6,313 bases of DNA. Origin: Spirosomataceae bacterium (GTDB taxonomy: Bacteria > Bacteroidota > Bacteroidia > Cytophagales > Spirosomataceae). Under the pieces are notes generated by a model that saw only the letters and a list, made by a program, of their open reading frames with translations, was not told the origin of the DNA and ran no database searches. Location of the stretch: positions 1 through 6,313 of the forward strand of contig JANQUM010000188.1 in NCBI GenBank assembly GCA_030731175.1, written 5' to 3'. Shown in pieces: positions 1-5,411 of this stretch (positions within the stretch are counted from its first letter, which is position 1; every line of letters begins with the position of its first letter). The translations under genes and the position numbers were made by a program.

Positions 1-492
1 ATGCCCTGTTACCTAAGTCTCATCACAGATGCTTATTCCAAAAAAGTGATGGGTTACTTTGTAGCCGATGACCTGACTACGCCAAGTAGCATAAACGCAC
101 TGAAGATGGCTCTAAAGCAAAGGGAAAACAAAGACCTCGCCGTGCTTCATCATTCCGACAGGGGCGTACAATATTGTGCCGACCTGTACCAGCAGGTCTT
201 ACTCAAAAACAACATCCAGTGCGGTATGACCCAAGATTCCGACCCCTATGAAAATGCCGTGGCTGAAAGGATAAATGGAATCTTAAAACAGGAATTTATG
301 ATTGACCAGATTGGAAAAACAATTGACGTAGTCCGTCGGGTCGTAAAAGAATCCATTGATATATATAATCAAAAACGTCCACTCTTTTCTAACCATTTAC
401 TTACACCAAATCAAATGCACCAGCAGAATAAAATCAAAATGAAAACCTATAAAACTAAAAATAGTAGTAACCCAAAGGCTACTACTATCTAA
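1..492 (+). CDS. IS3-family transposase (OrfB), C-terminal part, cut by the window edge
   Basis: Integrase-core (rve) transposase that cuts and joins the ends of the insertion sequence. The visible 163 residues contain the whole catalytic triad: D10 in LITDAYSKK, D53 in HHSDRGVQY, and E89 in ENAVAERING. D53 and E89 are separated by exactly 35 residues, the DD(35)E spacing of the IS3 family. The C-terminal YNQKRP...TPNQMH segment is also typical. Full OrfB proteins are about 270-300 residues, so the N-terminal part lies upstream; the ATG at position 1 aligns with the middle of the family (just before the first catalytic Asp) and is not the real start. The reading frame is intact to its TAA at 490-492, so the visible part shows no decay. 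Whether the element is still active depends on sequence outside the window. Confidence 0.9.
   Translation: MPCYLSLITDAYSKKVMGYFVADDLTTPSSINALKMALKQRENKDLAVLHHSDRGVQYCADLYQQVLLKNNIQCGMTQDSDPYENAVAERINGILKQEFMIDQIGKTIDVVRRVVKESIDIYNQKRPLFSNHLLTPNQMHQQNKIKMKTYKTKNSSNPKATTI
461..488 (+). repeat. 9-bp inverted repeat at the end of the transposase gene
   Basis: ATAGTAGTA (461-469) and TACTACTAT (480-488) can form a perfect 9-bp stem with a 10-nt loop, ending two bases before the stop codon. It is A/T-rich and has no clear U-run after it, so it is at best a weak terminator; it could also be a block to transcription entering the IS. Function is unproven. Confidence 0.35.
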
Positions 493-526
493 TTATACTT
501 AAATTTAATCTCTTGAAATCTGTATC

Positions 527-545
527 GGCTTTTTAGGACGGGACA
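527..545 (+). repeat. Right terminal inverted repeat of the IS3 element
   Basis: The sequence ggctttttaggacgggaca ends in CA, as expected for the right end of an element whose left end starts with TG. It lies 35 bp after the transposase stop, the normal place for an IS3 right end. Only one copy is visible, so the call rests on resemblance to Bacteroidota IS3 termini and on position. The left copy should read as its reverse complement. Confidence 0.55.
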
Positions 546-664
546 TTCCTCCTTTTACTTTCCTAATTTTTTAAGTTAGTGTCATTTTATTGAGTCTCAC
601 CTTGTTTTTAGGCTTCAATACTTCTTCATGAGTTTGACACCTTTTTTACTTAACTATCTGATTA
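546..664. other. Non-coding spacer between the IS end and the broken sugar gene
   Basis: A/T-rich sequence with no convincing gene on either strand. It contains GTGTCA (579-584) and its reverse complement TGACAC (635-640), and two loosely similar stretches, TGAGTCTCACCTT and TGAGTTTGACACCTT. These resemble IS-end sequence and may be remains of an older insertion, but no element can be defined. A 13-bp palindrome, TCTGATTATCAGA (657-669), overlaps the end of the neighbouring gene fragment; its one-base centre rules out a hairpin. Confidence 0.4.
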
Positions 665-784
665 TCAGAGGCTCTTTTCTTCCATTGGCTCTCTACATTT
701 GATATTTCCGGGAATAATGTTTTCTATAACTGTCAAGCTGCCCATTCCTTCATCGAAATGAGATAAATCGACCATCTTTGGCAT
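665..784 (-). pseudogene. Remnant of a WxcM/FdtA-type sugar 3,4-ketoisomerase (cupin) gene
   Basis: A minus-strand frame of 39 codons starts at the ATG at 782-784 and ends at a TGA at 665-667. It translates to MPKMVDLSHFDEGMGSLTVI followed by ENIIPGNIK. This resembles the start of FdtA/QdtA/WxcM-like proteins, which typically read '..LP.f.D.RGnLtvIE..iPFeIKRVyyIY'. Intact enzymes are about 130-150 residues and isomerise dTDP-6-deoxy-4-ketohexose to the 3-keto sugar for surface glycans. Here the similarity stops after IK, just before the conserved RVyyIY, and no cupin His residues follow in any frame that I can read, so only about 30 codons survive. It lies 33 bp beyond the membrane-protein gene on the same strand, which suggests a former two-gene surface-sugar unit. 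The match is recalled family pattern, not an alignment; a chance small ORF is the alternative. Confidence 0.5.
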
Positions 785-817
785 AAGATGTGTAGTTTTC
801 TGACTTATAAGTTTGTA

Positions 818-2686
818 TTAGTGGCCGAAATTAATGCTTTTTCCCCGTACTTTATCGATTTCAGTGAACCAACTTGTCTTCTTGGGTATAAAAATCACCC
901 GTCCCAGTCCGGGTGCTAACGTTCCTACGGTAGGTTGGCCGAACGTTGAAATGAATTTTTGTTCGCACGCTTTATCCGGTAATAAATCGGTGTACAAATT
1001 AATGCCGGCGAAGTCATTGTACTTTACAAACCTCACTAACTGCTCAAATTGAAAGGTTGTCAGGCAAGCCGATAATTTTTGACGAGTGTATGGGTCATAC
1101 ACTTTCGTGGGCAGTAGTGTCCCCCACCCCAACGCTACTTGCTGGCTAATCTGAAATTCATTCAGCCGTCCGTAATAATGTCCGATCGTTTTTTTATTGT
1201 GAAAGCGTTGCATCGTGGAAACGTGAGACATGGTTACGTAAAGCGACGCCAAGCCTTCCTTTCCACCCACACCATTGCCGCCCACAATGCAAAAGGGATA
1301 GTCAAAAATTGCTTCGCCGGGTGCTTCCTTCACCGTATCCATATATTCCCGAAAATTATCAGCAAACTGGTAGGTCTCTTTGTTGTACTGGAAACGATAA
1401 TTCACGAAGAGTTCGGCTAAACCGATCAGCAAAATGATACCGTACAATAATTTCATCCAGCGTTTTGCTGGAATTTCGAACGCCGGAATGGCTAGTAAAG
1501 TCAGAATGGTTGGGTAAATGATGGTTGACCTTCCCGGCACACGGGCATACTCAAACCACGGAAATATTTTGAGCGTTGGAAATAAACGTGGGTGATAAAA
1601 TACGCACAAAATAAACAGAATTAGTAAGGGTATGTACGTTATCCGGTCTTTTTTTGGCAATTTCCAAAGACCTATCATTGCCGATGACAATACCAGCCAA
1701 CCCACCATTCCGCACAAGTATACATCGTTAGCATCTTTCAAAAATTTATGAAAAATATCTGGCTCGGGAGGGAAAAACAATGGTAGTAATAACCGCAAGG
1801 GATGCGTCCACCAGTTGCCGTGAGCGGTAGGTTCGGGAAATGATTTTACTTCCAAAAATAACTGACTAACGATAGGAACATACAGATAACCAAAAAAGGC
1901 AATCAGTATAAGGAGAAGAACATTTTTCCGATTGGTTCTAAACGCGGCTGCGTATTGATTCAGATAAGTTTTAAAATGTGCAAAAAGTTTTCCTTTCGTA
2001 CGGTAAATCAGGATTATTAAGGAACAAATTAACGTCAGCGTAAAGGACGATAACGCCAGACCGACGACGTATCCCACTTCTAAACCTAAAACAAGAATGA
2101 GGATTAACGCTTTAAGTAGAAGTAAATTAAGTGTAATGTTTTTTTGAGAATAAAAACGTCGGAACAATATAAAATCCAGAATCAGACTAAGTGTTAACCA
2201 ATGCTGAATAGCATGTACGTAATGATAAGGAAATCGTTGGAGAGCGTAAAAGTTAAATAATGCAACTATCACAGCAACGCCAAAGCTCTTTGTAAAACCA
2301 ATTTCTGCTTTGAGTAATAAAAAACTGCCCCAAAAGGTAATTAAAACACTAAAAATGTAGTAATATCCTAACCAATTGCCCCAATTTCCAAAGAGTTCGT
2401 AGCATATCGCGTACCACAAGCAAGACTCTATTCCCCAACCCTGTAAAGCATGGTTGCCACCAAAAGGATAAAGATGTTGATCACTATTGAAATCAATGTG
2501 AGGCAAAAAATAATGCTCCGGTTTGAAAAAAGAGATATTTGTGTGAATAAAATAACCCATGTATTCCCAAAAGTCATTATCGCCGCCATCTGGGCCTGTT
2601 AATGGAACAGTGAAGTCTTTGATGACCGTAAGCGATACCAAAAGTACGATAAAAACCGAAACGCCAAAGAGTAGTTTTTTTTTCAA
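818..2686 (-). CDS. Polytopic membrane protein, GT-C-like (putative glycan-related)
   Basis: A 622-residue inner-membrane protein of unknown exact function. MKKK precedes a first membrane segment (5-22); about nine more hydrophobic stretches follow, near 107-125, 135-150, 163-176, 188-228, 256-278, 322-341, 351-364, 388-404 and 413-430. The first periplasmic loop holds an acidic DGGDND cluster (33-38), the place where GT-C glycosyltransferases keep catalytic acidic residues. The FEYARVPGR motif (378-386) before a membrane segment and the soluble C-terminal domain (about 435-622) also recall GT-C/YfhO-like proteins. This is a fold-level inference; no donor or substrate can be named. The start is a TTG at 2684-2686: an in-frame TAA lies five codons upstream, and the next Met (43) would remove the first membrane segment. 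It follows the rplL terminator by 127 bp, so it needs its own promoter; I see no convincing one on this strand. The sugar-isomerase remnant downstream supports a surface-glycan role. Confidence 0.75.
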   Translation of the reverse strand: MKKKLLFGVSVFIVLLVSLTVIKDFTVPLTGPDGGDNDFWEYMGYFIHTNISFFKPEHYFLPHIDFNSDQHLYPFGGNHALQGWGIESCLWYAICYELFGNWGNWLGYYYIFSVLITFWGSFLLLKAEIGFTKSFGVAVIVALFNFYALQRFPYHYVHAIQHWLTLSLILDFILFRRFYSQKNITLNLLLLKALILILVLGLEVGYVVGLALSSFTLTLICSLIILIYRTKGKLFAHFKTYLNQYAAAFRTNRKNVLLLILIAFFGYLYVPIVSQLFLEVKSFPEPTAHGNWWTHPLRLLLPLFFPPEPDIFHKFLKDANDVYLCGMVGWLVLSSAMIGLWKLPKKDRITYIPLLILFILCVFYHPRLFPTLKIFPWFEYARVPGRSTIIYPTILTLLAIPAFEIPAKRWMKLLYGIILLIGLAELFVNYRFQYNKETYQFADNFREYMDTVKEAPGEAIFDYPFCIVGGNGVGGKEGLASLYVTMSHVSTMQRFHNKKTIGHYYGRLNEFQISQQVALGWGTLLPTKVYDPYTRQKLSACLTTFQFEQLVRFVKYNDFAGINLYTDLLPDKACEQKFISTFGQPTVGTLAPGLGRVIFIPKKTSWFTEIDKVRGKSINFGH

Positions 2687-2762
2687 ATTGAATGATAGTT
2701 AGCGACGTTTTAGGCGTCAGTGAATGTAGTGTACATCAACTGAGCGACAATGTAGTAATAAA

Positions 2763-2796
2763 TTTGTCGTTGGTAAAAAGTTCAGACGTAACTTTG
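2763..2796 (+). promoter_or_regulatory. Bacteroidota-type promoter pointing towards the 3' end of rplL
   Basis: TTTG (2763-2766), 22 bp, then TAACTTTG (2789-2796), followed by CCCC. This matches the primary sigma consensus of Bacteroidota (-33 TTTG, -7 TAnnTTTG). It faces right on the + strand, where no sense gene follows: transcription would run into the rplL terminator region and antisense to rplL. It may make an antisense RNA, or be a leftover of an earlier gene order, or be chance. Confidence 0.45.
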
Positions 2797-2813
2797 CCCC
2801 TTTAATATAACAC

Positions 2814-2844
2814 AAAAAGCCCACAAGCGTTTGCTTGCGGGCTT
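2814..2844 (-). terminator. Intrinsic terminator of the rplKAJL operon
   Basis: On the minus strand, AAGCCCGCAAGC-AAAC-GCTTGTGGGCTT forms a 12-bp stem (2817-2844) with a 4-nt loop, followed by TTT. One pair is G-U in the minus-strand RNA but would be an A-C mismatch on the + strand, so the stem is fitted to the minus-strand transcript. It begins 33 bp after the rplL stop. Confidence 0.9.
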
Positions 2845-2877
2845 AATTGTTAAGATAATTTTGAAGCGAGCTTCTAA

Positions 2878-3255
2878 TTACTTGATTTCTACTTCAGCAC
2901 CAGCTTCTTCCAGTTGCTTTTTCAAAGCTTCAGCTTCGTCTTTAGCGATACCTTCTTTCACTGCTTTTGGAGCTGAATCAACCAAATCTTTGGCGTCTTT
3001 CAATCCAAGACCAGCAAGGTCTTTCACTAATTTAACAACTTGTAGCTTGCTTGCACCAGCAGCTTTCAAGATAACATCAAATGACGTTTTCTCTTCAACA
3101 GCTTCAGCATCACCGCCAGCAGGGCCAGCAACCATTACCGCACCCGCAGCAGCAGGCTCAATTCCGTATTCGTCTTTTAAAATTGCGGCTAATTCGTTTA
3201 CTTCTTTTACAGTTAAGTTAACTAATTGCTCAGCAAAATCTTTCAAATCTGCCAT
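2878..3255 (-). CDS. rplL: 50S ribosomal protein L7/L12
   Basis: Complete 125-residue L7/L12, the mobile stalk protein that recruits and stimulates translation GTPases (IF2, EF-Tu, EF-G, RF3) on the large subunit. The N-terminal helical dimerisation domain (about 1-32) binds L10. A flexible Ala/Gly-rich hinge follows (about 35-52, containing AAAGAVMVAGPAGG), then the C-terminal factor-binding domain (about 54-125) with the conserved VVKLVKDLAGLGLKDAKDLV and the SAPKAVKEG segment. Length is normal. The start is the ATG at 3253-3255 and gives the typical MADLKDFAEQL; there is no Shine-Dalgarno sequence, and the upstream AATACAATC is A-rich as usual in this phylum. It is the last gene of the operon, 138 bp after rplJ and followed by an intrinsic terminator instead of rpoB. 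Confidence 0.98.
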   Translation of the reverse strand: MADLKDFAEQLVNLTVKEVNELAAILKDEYGIEPAAAGAVMVAGPAGGDAEAVEEKTSFDVILKAAGASKLQVVKLVKDLAGLGLKDAKDLVDSAPKAVKEGIAKDEAEALKKQLEEAGAEVEIK

Positions 3256-3393
3256 GATTGTATTCGTTTTAAATTTTGTTACTAAATTGATTTAAAAAAT
3301 AATTCGAGACGTAAAGAATAAGGATGAAGGAGTAAAGACGTTACCGTTAACAGTTGGTCTTTTATCTTATGCCTTTCTTCTTTTATCTTAAAT
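3256..3393 (-). promoter_or_regulatory. rplJ-rplL intergenic region with short direct repeats
   Basis: This 138-bp spacer is much longer than the other gap next to rplJ. On the + strand it carries two exact copies of TCTTTTATCTTA (3358-3369 and 3379-3390) and two of GTAAAGA (3311-3317 and 3332-3338), each pair offset by 21 bp. I see no good promoter and no hairpin with a U-tract. In bacteria this spacer often adjusts the excess of L12 over L10 (four to six copies per L10), by mRNA processing or translational control; whether these repeats take part is unknown. Confidence 0.35.
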
Positions 3394-3927
3394 TTAGGCT
3401 GCTTCTTTCTCTGATAGAGTTTTAAGAATACCAGCCAATTTGTTTCCACCGCTTTGTAGTGCACCGATAACGTTTTTCGCTGGCGATTGCAACAAGCCGA
3501 TGATGTCTCCGATAACCTCGTCTTTAGATTTGATCGTTGTGAGAGCATCTAATTGATCGTGACCGATGAACAGTCCGCCATCAATTGAGGCACCTTTTAA
3601 CTTGATCGATTCCTTGTTTTCCTTCAAGAATTCTTTGATAAGGCTCGCTGGAGCTTTACCCGACTCTGGATGGAACATGATTCCTGAAAATCCGGTCAAA
3701 ACGGTTTCATTGAAAGACGAATAATCCGTCTCCAATGTTTCAAGTGCCTTACGGATAAGTGTATTCTTTACAACTTGGTATCCTATTCCACGCTCAAAAC
3801 ACAGACGACGAAGCTTGTTGGTCTTAGCAACGCTCATGCCGCTGGCATTGGTGATGTAGAAATACGGATTGTTGTTGAATTTTTCCGTGAGTTCCTGAAT
3901 GATAACTTCTTTTTCTTCTCTTCTCAT
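3394..3927 (-). CDS. rplJ: 50S ribosomal protein L10
   Basis: Complete 177-residue L10 (uL10), the stalk base that anchors L7/L12 dimers to 23S rRNA and L11. The N-terminal RNA-binding domain begins MRREEKEVIIQEL and shows the conserved KTNKLRRLCFERG(I/V) and YQVVKNTLIRKAL segments (about 36-62). The C-terminal helix (about 144-175, LLQSPAKNVIGAL to LAGILKTLSEK) carries the L12-dimer binding sites. Length is normal for the family. Its ATG at 3925-3927 is only 2 nt after the rplA stop, so translation is probably coupled to rplA and there is no room for a separate L10 leader RNA directly upstream; any L10 autoregulation would have to act elsewhere, for instance in the rplK leader. Confidence 0.98.
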   Translation of the reverse strand: MRREEKEVIIQELTEKFNNNPYFYITNASGMSVAKTNKLRRLCFERGIGYQVVKNTLIRKALETLETDYSSFNETVLTGFSGIMFHPESGKAPASLIKEFLKENKESIKLKGASIDGGLFIGHDQLDALTTIKSKDEVIGDIIGLLQSPAKNVIGALQSGGNKLAGILKTLSEKEAA

Positions 3928-3929
3928 GA

Positions 3930-4625
3930 TTAAACTCCGTTTATAGTTGAAGGATCAATCTTAACGGCCGGACTCATTGTACTTGAAAGCGTGATGCTTC
4001 TTACGTAAGTACCTTTCGCCGAAGAAGGCTTTAAGCGAAGAAGTGTCTGAACTAATTCATTTGCATTTGAAGCAATTTTATCAGCATCGAAAGATACTTT
4101 TGCAACACCCGCATGAATAATTCCGGTTTTATCAACTTTGAAGTCGATTTTACCTGCTTTTACTTCTGTAACTGCCTGACCTACATCCATTGTAACAGTA
4201 CCTGCTTTTGGGTTTGGCATCAATCCGCGAGGACCGAGTACTCGACCTAAGCGACCAAGTTTTGCCATTACTGTTGGCATGGTAATAATTACGTCGATGT
4301 CTGTCCAGCCCTGTCCGATTTTTTCGATGTAATCGTCCAAACCTACGTGGTCAGCACCAGCAGCTTTTGCTTCTTCTTCTTTGTCAGGAGTACAGAGTAC
4401 GAGTACACGTACTGTTTTTCCCGTTCCGTGAGGAAGAGCCACTACTCCACGAACCATTTGATCTGCTTTCCGAGGATCAACGCCCAAACGGACATCAATA
4501 TCAACAGAGGCGTCAAACTTTGTGAAGCTGATTTCCTTCAAAATCTTCGCCGCATCTACAAGGCTGTACGCCTGAGAAGGGTCAAATTTCGAAAGGGCTT
4601 CCTTTCTTTTTTTAGATATAGCCAT
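3930..4625 (-). CDS. rplA: 50S ribosomal protein L1
   Basis: Complete 231-residue L1 (uL1), which binds the 23S L1 stalk and helps move deacylated tRNA out of the E site; in many bacteria it also represses its own operon by binding the mRNA. The family signature LGPRGLMPNPKAGTV is at about 130-144. The N-terminal MAISKKRKEAL and the C-terminal KGTYVRSITLSSTMSP segment are typical, and length is normal. The start is the ATG at 4623-4625. It follows rplK by 74 bp, a gap holding a GC-rich hairpin, and it ends 2 nt before rplJ. All parts needed for the RNA-binding domain are present, so feedback control by L1 is plausible but not shown by the sequence. Confidence 0.98.
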   Translation of the reverse strand: MAISKKRKEALSKFDPSQAYSLVDAAKILKEISFTKFDASVDIDVRLGVDPRKADQMVRGVVALPHGTGKTVRVLVLCTPDKEEEAKAAGADHVGLDDYIEKIGQGWTDIDVIITMPTVMAKLGRLGRVLGPRGLMPNPKAGTVTMDVGQAVTEVKAGKIDFKVDKTGIIHAGVAKVSFDADKIASNANELVQTLLRLKPSSAKGTYVRSITLSSTMSPAVKIDPSTINGV

Positions 4626-4651
4626 TGTTATGCTTTGTTTTGGTAGTTAAC

Positions 4652-4670
4652 GTTACGCACGGGGCGTAAC
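4652..4670 (-). promoter_or_regulatory. Hairpin in the rplK-rplA gap
   Basis: GTTACGC (4664-4670) and GCGTAAC (4652-4658) make a perfect 7-bp stem with a 5-nt loop in the minus-strand RNA, 26 nt before the rplA start. No U-run follows, so it is not an intrinsic terminator. A competing pairing of the same 5' arm with the TAACT just downstream is possible. It could be a site for L1 feedback or mRNA processing; this is inference. Confidence 0.4.
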
Positions 4671-4699
4671 TCCCATTTTTAAACTTGTGATTTGTGCAA

Positions 4700-5137
4700 T
4701 CAAAAAGGAGCTGTTCCTTTAATGCGTATGCCCATGTTTGCGGCCGTTCCGGCTACCATTTTCATGGCAGACTCAACGGTGAAACAGTTCAAATCTGGCA
4801 TTTTTGTTTCGGCGATCGTACGAACGTCGTCCCAAGATACCGTTCCAACCTTAACACGATTGGGTTCGGCAGAACCAGTTTGAATTTTAGCGGCAGCATT
4901 AAGAAGCACAGCCGTTGGAGCGGTTTTGATTACGAAGTCAAATGACTTGTCTTTGTAATACGTAATTAATACCGGAACCACCTGACCCATTTTATCTTGG
5001 GTACGGGCGTTGAACTGCTTACAGAAGTCCATGATATTAACACCTTTCGATCCTAAGGCTGGTCCAATCGGAGGGGCAGGGTTTGCCTGTCCGCCTTTCG
5101 CTTGCAACTTTAAGTAACCTGCGATTTCTTTCGCCAT
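4700..5137 (-). CDS. rplK: 50S ribosomal protein L11
   Basis: Complete 145-residue L11 (uL11), part of the GTPase-associated centre of the large subunit, next to L10-L12; it is also needed for RelA-type stringent response sensing and forms the thiostrepton site with 23S rRNA. The N-terminal domain shows QANPAPPIGPALGSKGVNIM (18-37) with the conserved prolines P20, P22 and P23. The C-terminal rRNA-binding domain includes the TAPTAVLL segment (72-79) and ends AMKMVAGTAANMGI(R). Length is normal. The start is the ATG at 5135-5137, giving the usual MAKEIAGYLKLQ, preceded by A-rich ATTACAATA and no Shine-Dalgarno sequence. It is the first gene of the operon, about 200 nt downstream of a strong promoter. 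Neither nusG nor secE precedes it, which is unusual. Confidence 0.98.
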   Translation of the reverse strand: MAKEIAGYLKLQAKGGQANPAPPIGPALGSKGVNIMDFCKQFNARTQDKMGQVVPVLITYYKDKSFDFVIKTAPTAVLLNAAAKIQTGSAEPNRVKVGTVSWDDVRTIAETKMPDLNCFTVESAMKMVAGTAANMGIRIKGTAPF

Positions 5138-5159
5138 TATTGTAATTGATTTAAAGTTT

Positions 5160-5248
5160 GAGAAATACGAATTTTACGAACCACAAACTGTTCAGCCACG
5201 GCGTAGTCACAATCCACTATGCTGTTTTCAGATGCTCATTCGTTTCTC
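5160..5248 (-). promoter_or_regulatory. Second leader hairpin, upstream of the rplK start
   Basis: In the minus-strand RNA, GAGAAACGAAT (5238-5248) pairs with ATTCG..TTTCTC (5160-5172): 11 bp with a 2-nt bulge. Inside it CAGC (5221-5224) pairs with GCTG (5193-5196), and TAGT (5216-5219) with ACTA (5204-5207). The outer stem closes 22 nt before the rplK ATG. This branched shape could be a protein-binding site. Confidence 0.4.
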
Positions 5249-5249
5249 C

Positions 5250-5312
5250 AAAAAAAAGACATTTATCAGGGGAAGCGTAACACAAAGGCATTACAAGATA
5301 AACATCTTTTTT
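5250..5312 (-). terminator. Long hairpin with U8 tract in the rplK leader (attenuator or terminator)
   Basis: AAAAAAGATGTTTATC (5297-5312) pairs along all 16 positions with GATAAATGTCTTTTTT (5252-5267) in the minus-strand RNA, two pairs being G-U wobbles, around a 29-nt loop. The 3' arm runs into eight consecutive U (5250-5257). Both wobbles would be A-C mismatches on the + strand, so the fold belongs to the minus-strand transcript. It lies downstream of the rplK promoter, so it may be an attenuator; alternatively it stops read-through from the nuclease gene. The stem is A/U-rich, which weakens it as a terminator. Confidence 0.55.
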
Positions 5313-5348
5313 CGCCGCCATCCAGTTTGCACTTTCTGAAACGGACGG

Positions 5349-5378
5349 CAAAGGTAGGAATATTCTAAAAGAATCAAA
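5349..5378 (-). promoter_or_regulatory. Promoter of the rplKAJL operon (Bacteroidota type)
   Basis: On the minus strand, TTTG (5375-5378), 18 bp, then TACCTTTG (5349-5356), a perfect match to the Bacteroidota -7 consensus TAnnTTTG and followed by C as is common. It lies between the nuclease stop (5412) and rplK, only 33 bp from the former. Transcription should start near 5341-5343. Confidence 0.8.
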
Positions 5379-5411
5379 ATATTGAACGTAAAAGATTTAA
5401 AATGAGGGCTT

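Larger units (their letters stand above)
1..545 (+). mobile_element. IS3-family insertion sequence, right-hand portion
   Basis: The right part of an IS3-family element: the C-terminal DDE half of the transposase, a short non-coding tail and a terminal inverted repeat ending at about 545. The left end and the first reading frame lie outside the window. The terminus reads ggctttttaggacgggaca; from memory, many Bacteroidota IS3 elements end in a similar 'TTTTAGGAC..GACA'. The target duplication cannot be checked because the left flank is missing. The IS is transcribed towards the minus-strand genes to its right. Confidence 0.75.
5138..5342 (-). promoter_or_regulatory. Structured 5' leader of rplK
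   Basis: About 200 nt of mRNA leader between the predicted start site and the rplK ATG, with no ORF of note. It folds into two adjacent hairpins. The first (5252-5312) ends in a run of eight U; the second (5160-5248) starts two bases after that run and encloses further short stems. Such a long, structured leader on an r-protein operon is typical of feedback control by one of its own products (L1 or L10). I could not match it to a known leader family by eye. Confidence 0.5.

Noticed and set aside
657..669. 13-bp palindrome TCTGATTATCAGA as a terminator
   Set aside because: The one-base centre cannot form an RNA hairpin loop without losing pairs, and no U-tract follows; at most it is an operator-like site.
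1139..1420. Open frame on the + strand inside the membrane-protein gene
   Set aside because: No recognisable motif, and it lies wholly inside a 622-codon gene on the other strand.
2704..2736. Short inverted repeats GACG/CGTC and ATGTA/TACAT upstream of the membrane-protein gene
   Set aside because: Stems of 4-5 bp with no U-tract or promoter context are expected by chance.
2831..3295. Long open frame on the + strand across rplL
   Set aside because: It is antisense to rplL, is rich in Ser/Ala as expected from reversed Ala/Lys codons, and resembles no family.
3282..3548. Minus-strand frame overlapping the rplJ 3' end
   Set aside because: It is out of frame with rplJ and has no family features; rplJ is complete and of normal length.
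5138..5411. Search for nusG, secE or a tRNA-Trp gene upstream of rplK
   Set aside because: No NusG or SecE coding frame and no tRNA cloverleaf (TTCGA arm, CCA end) could be found; the region is a promoter and leader.
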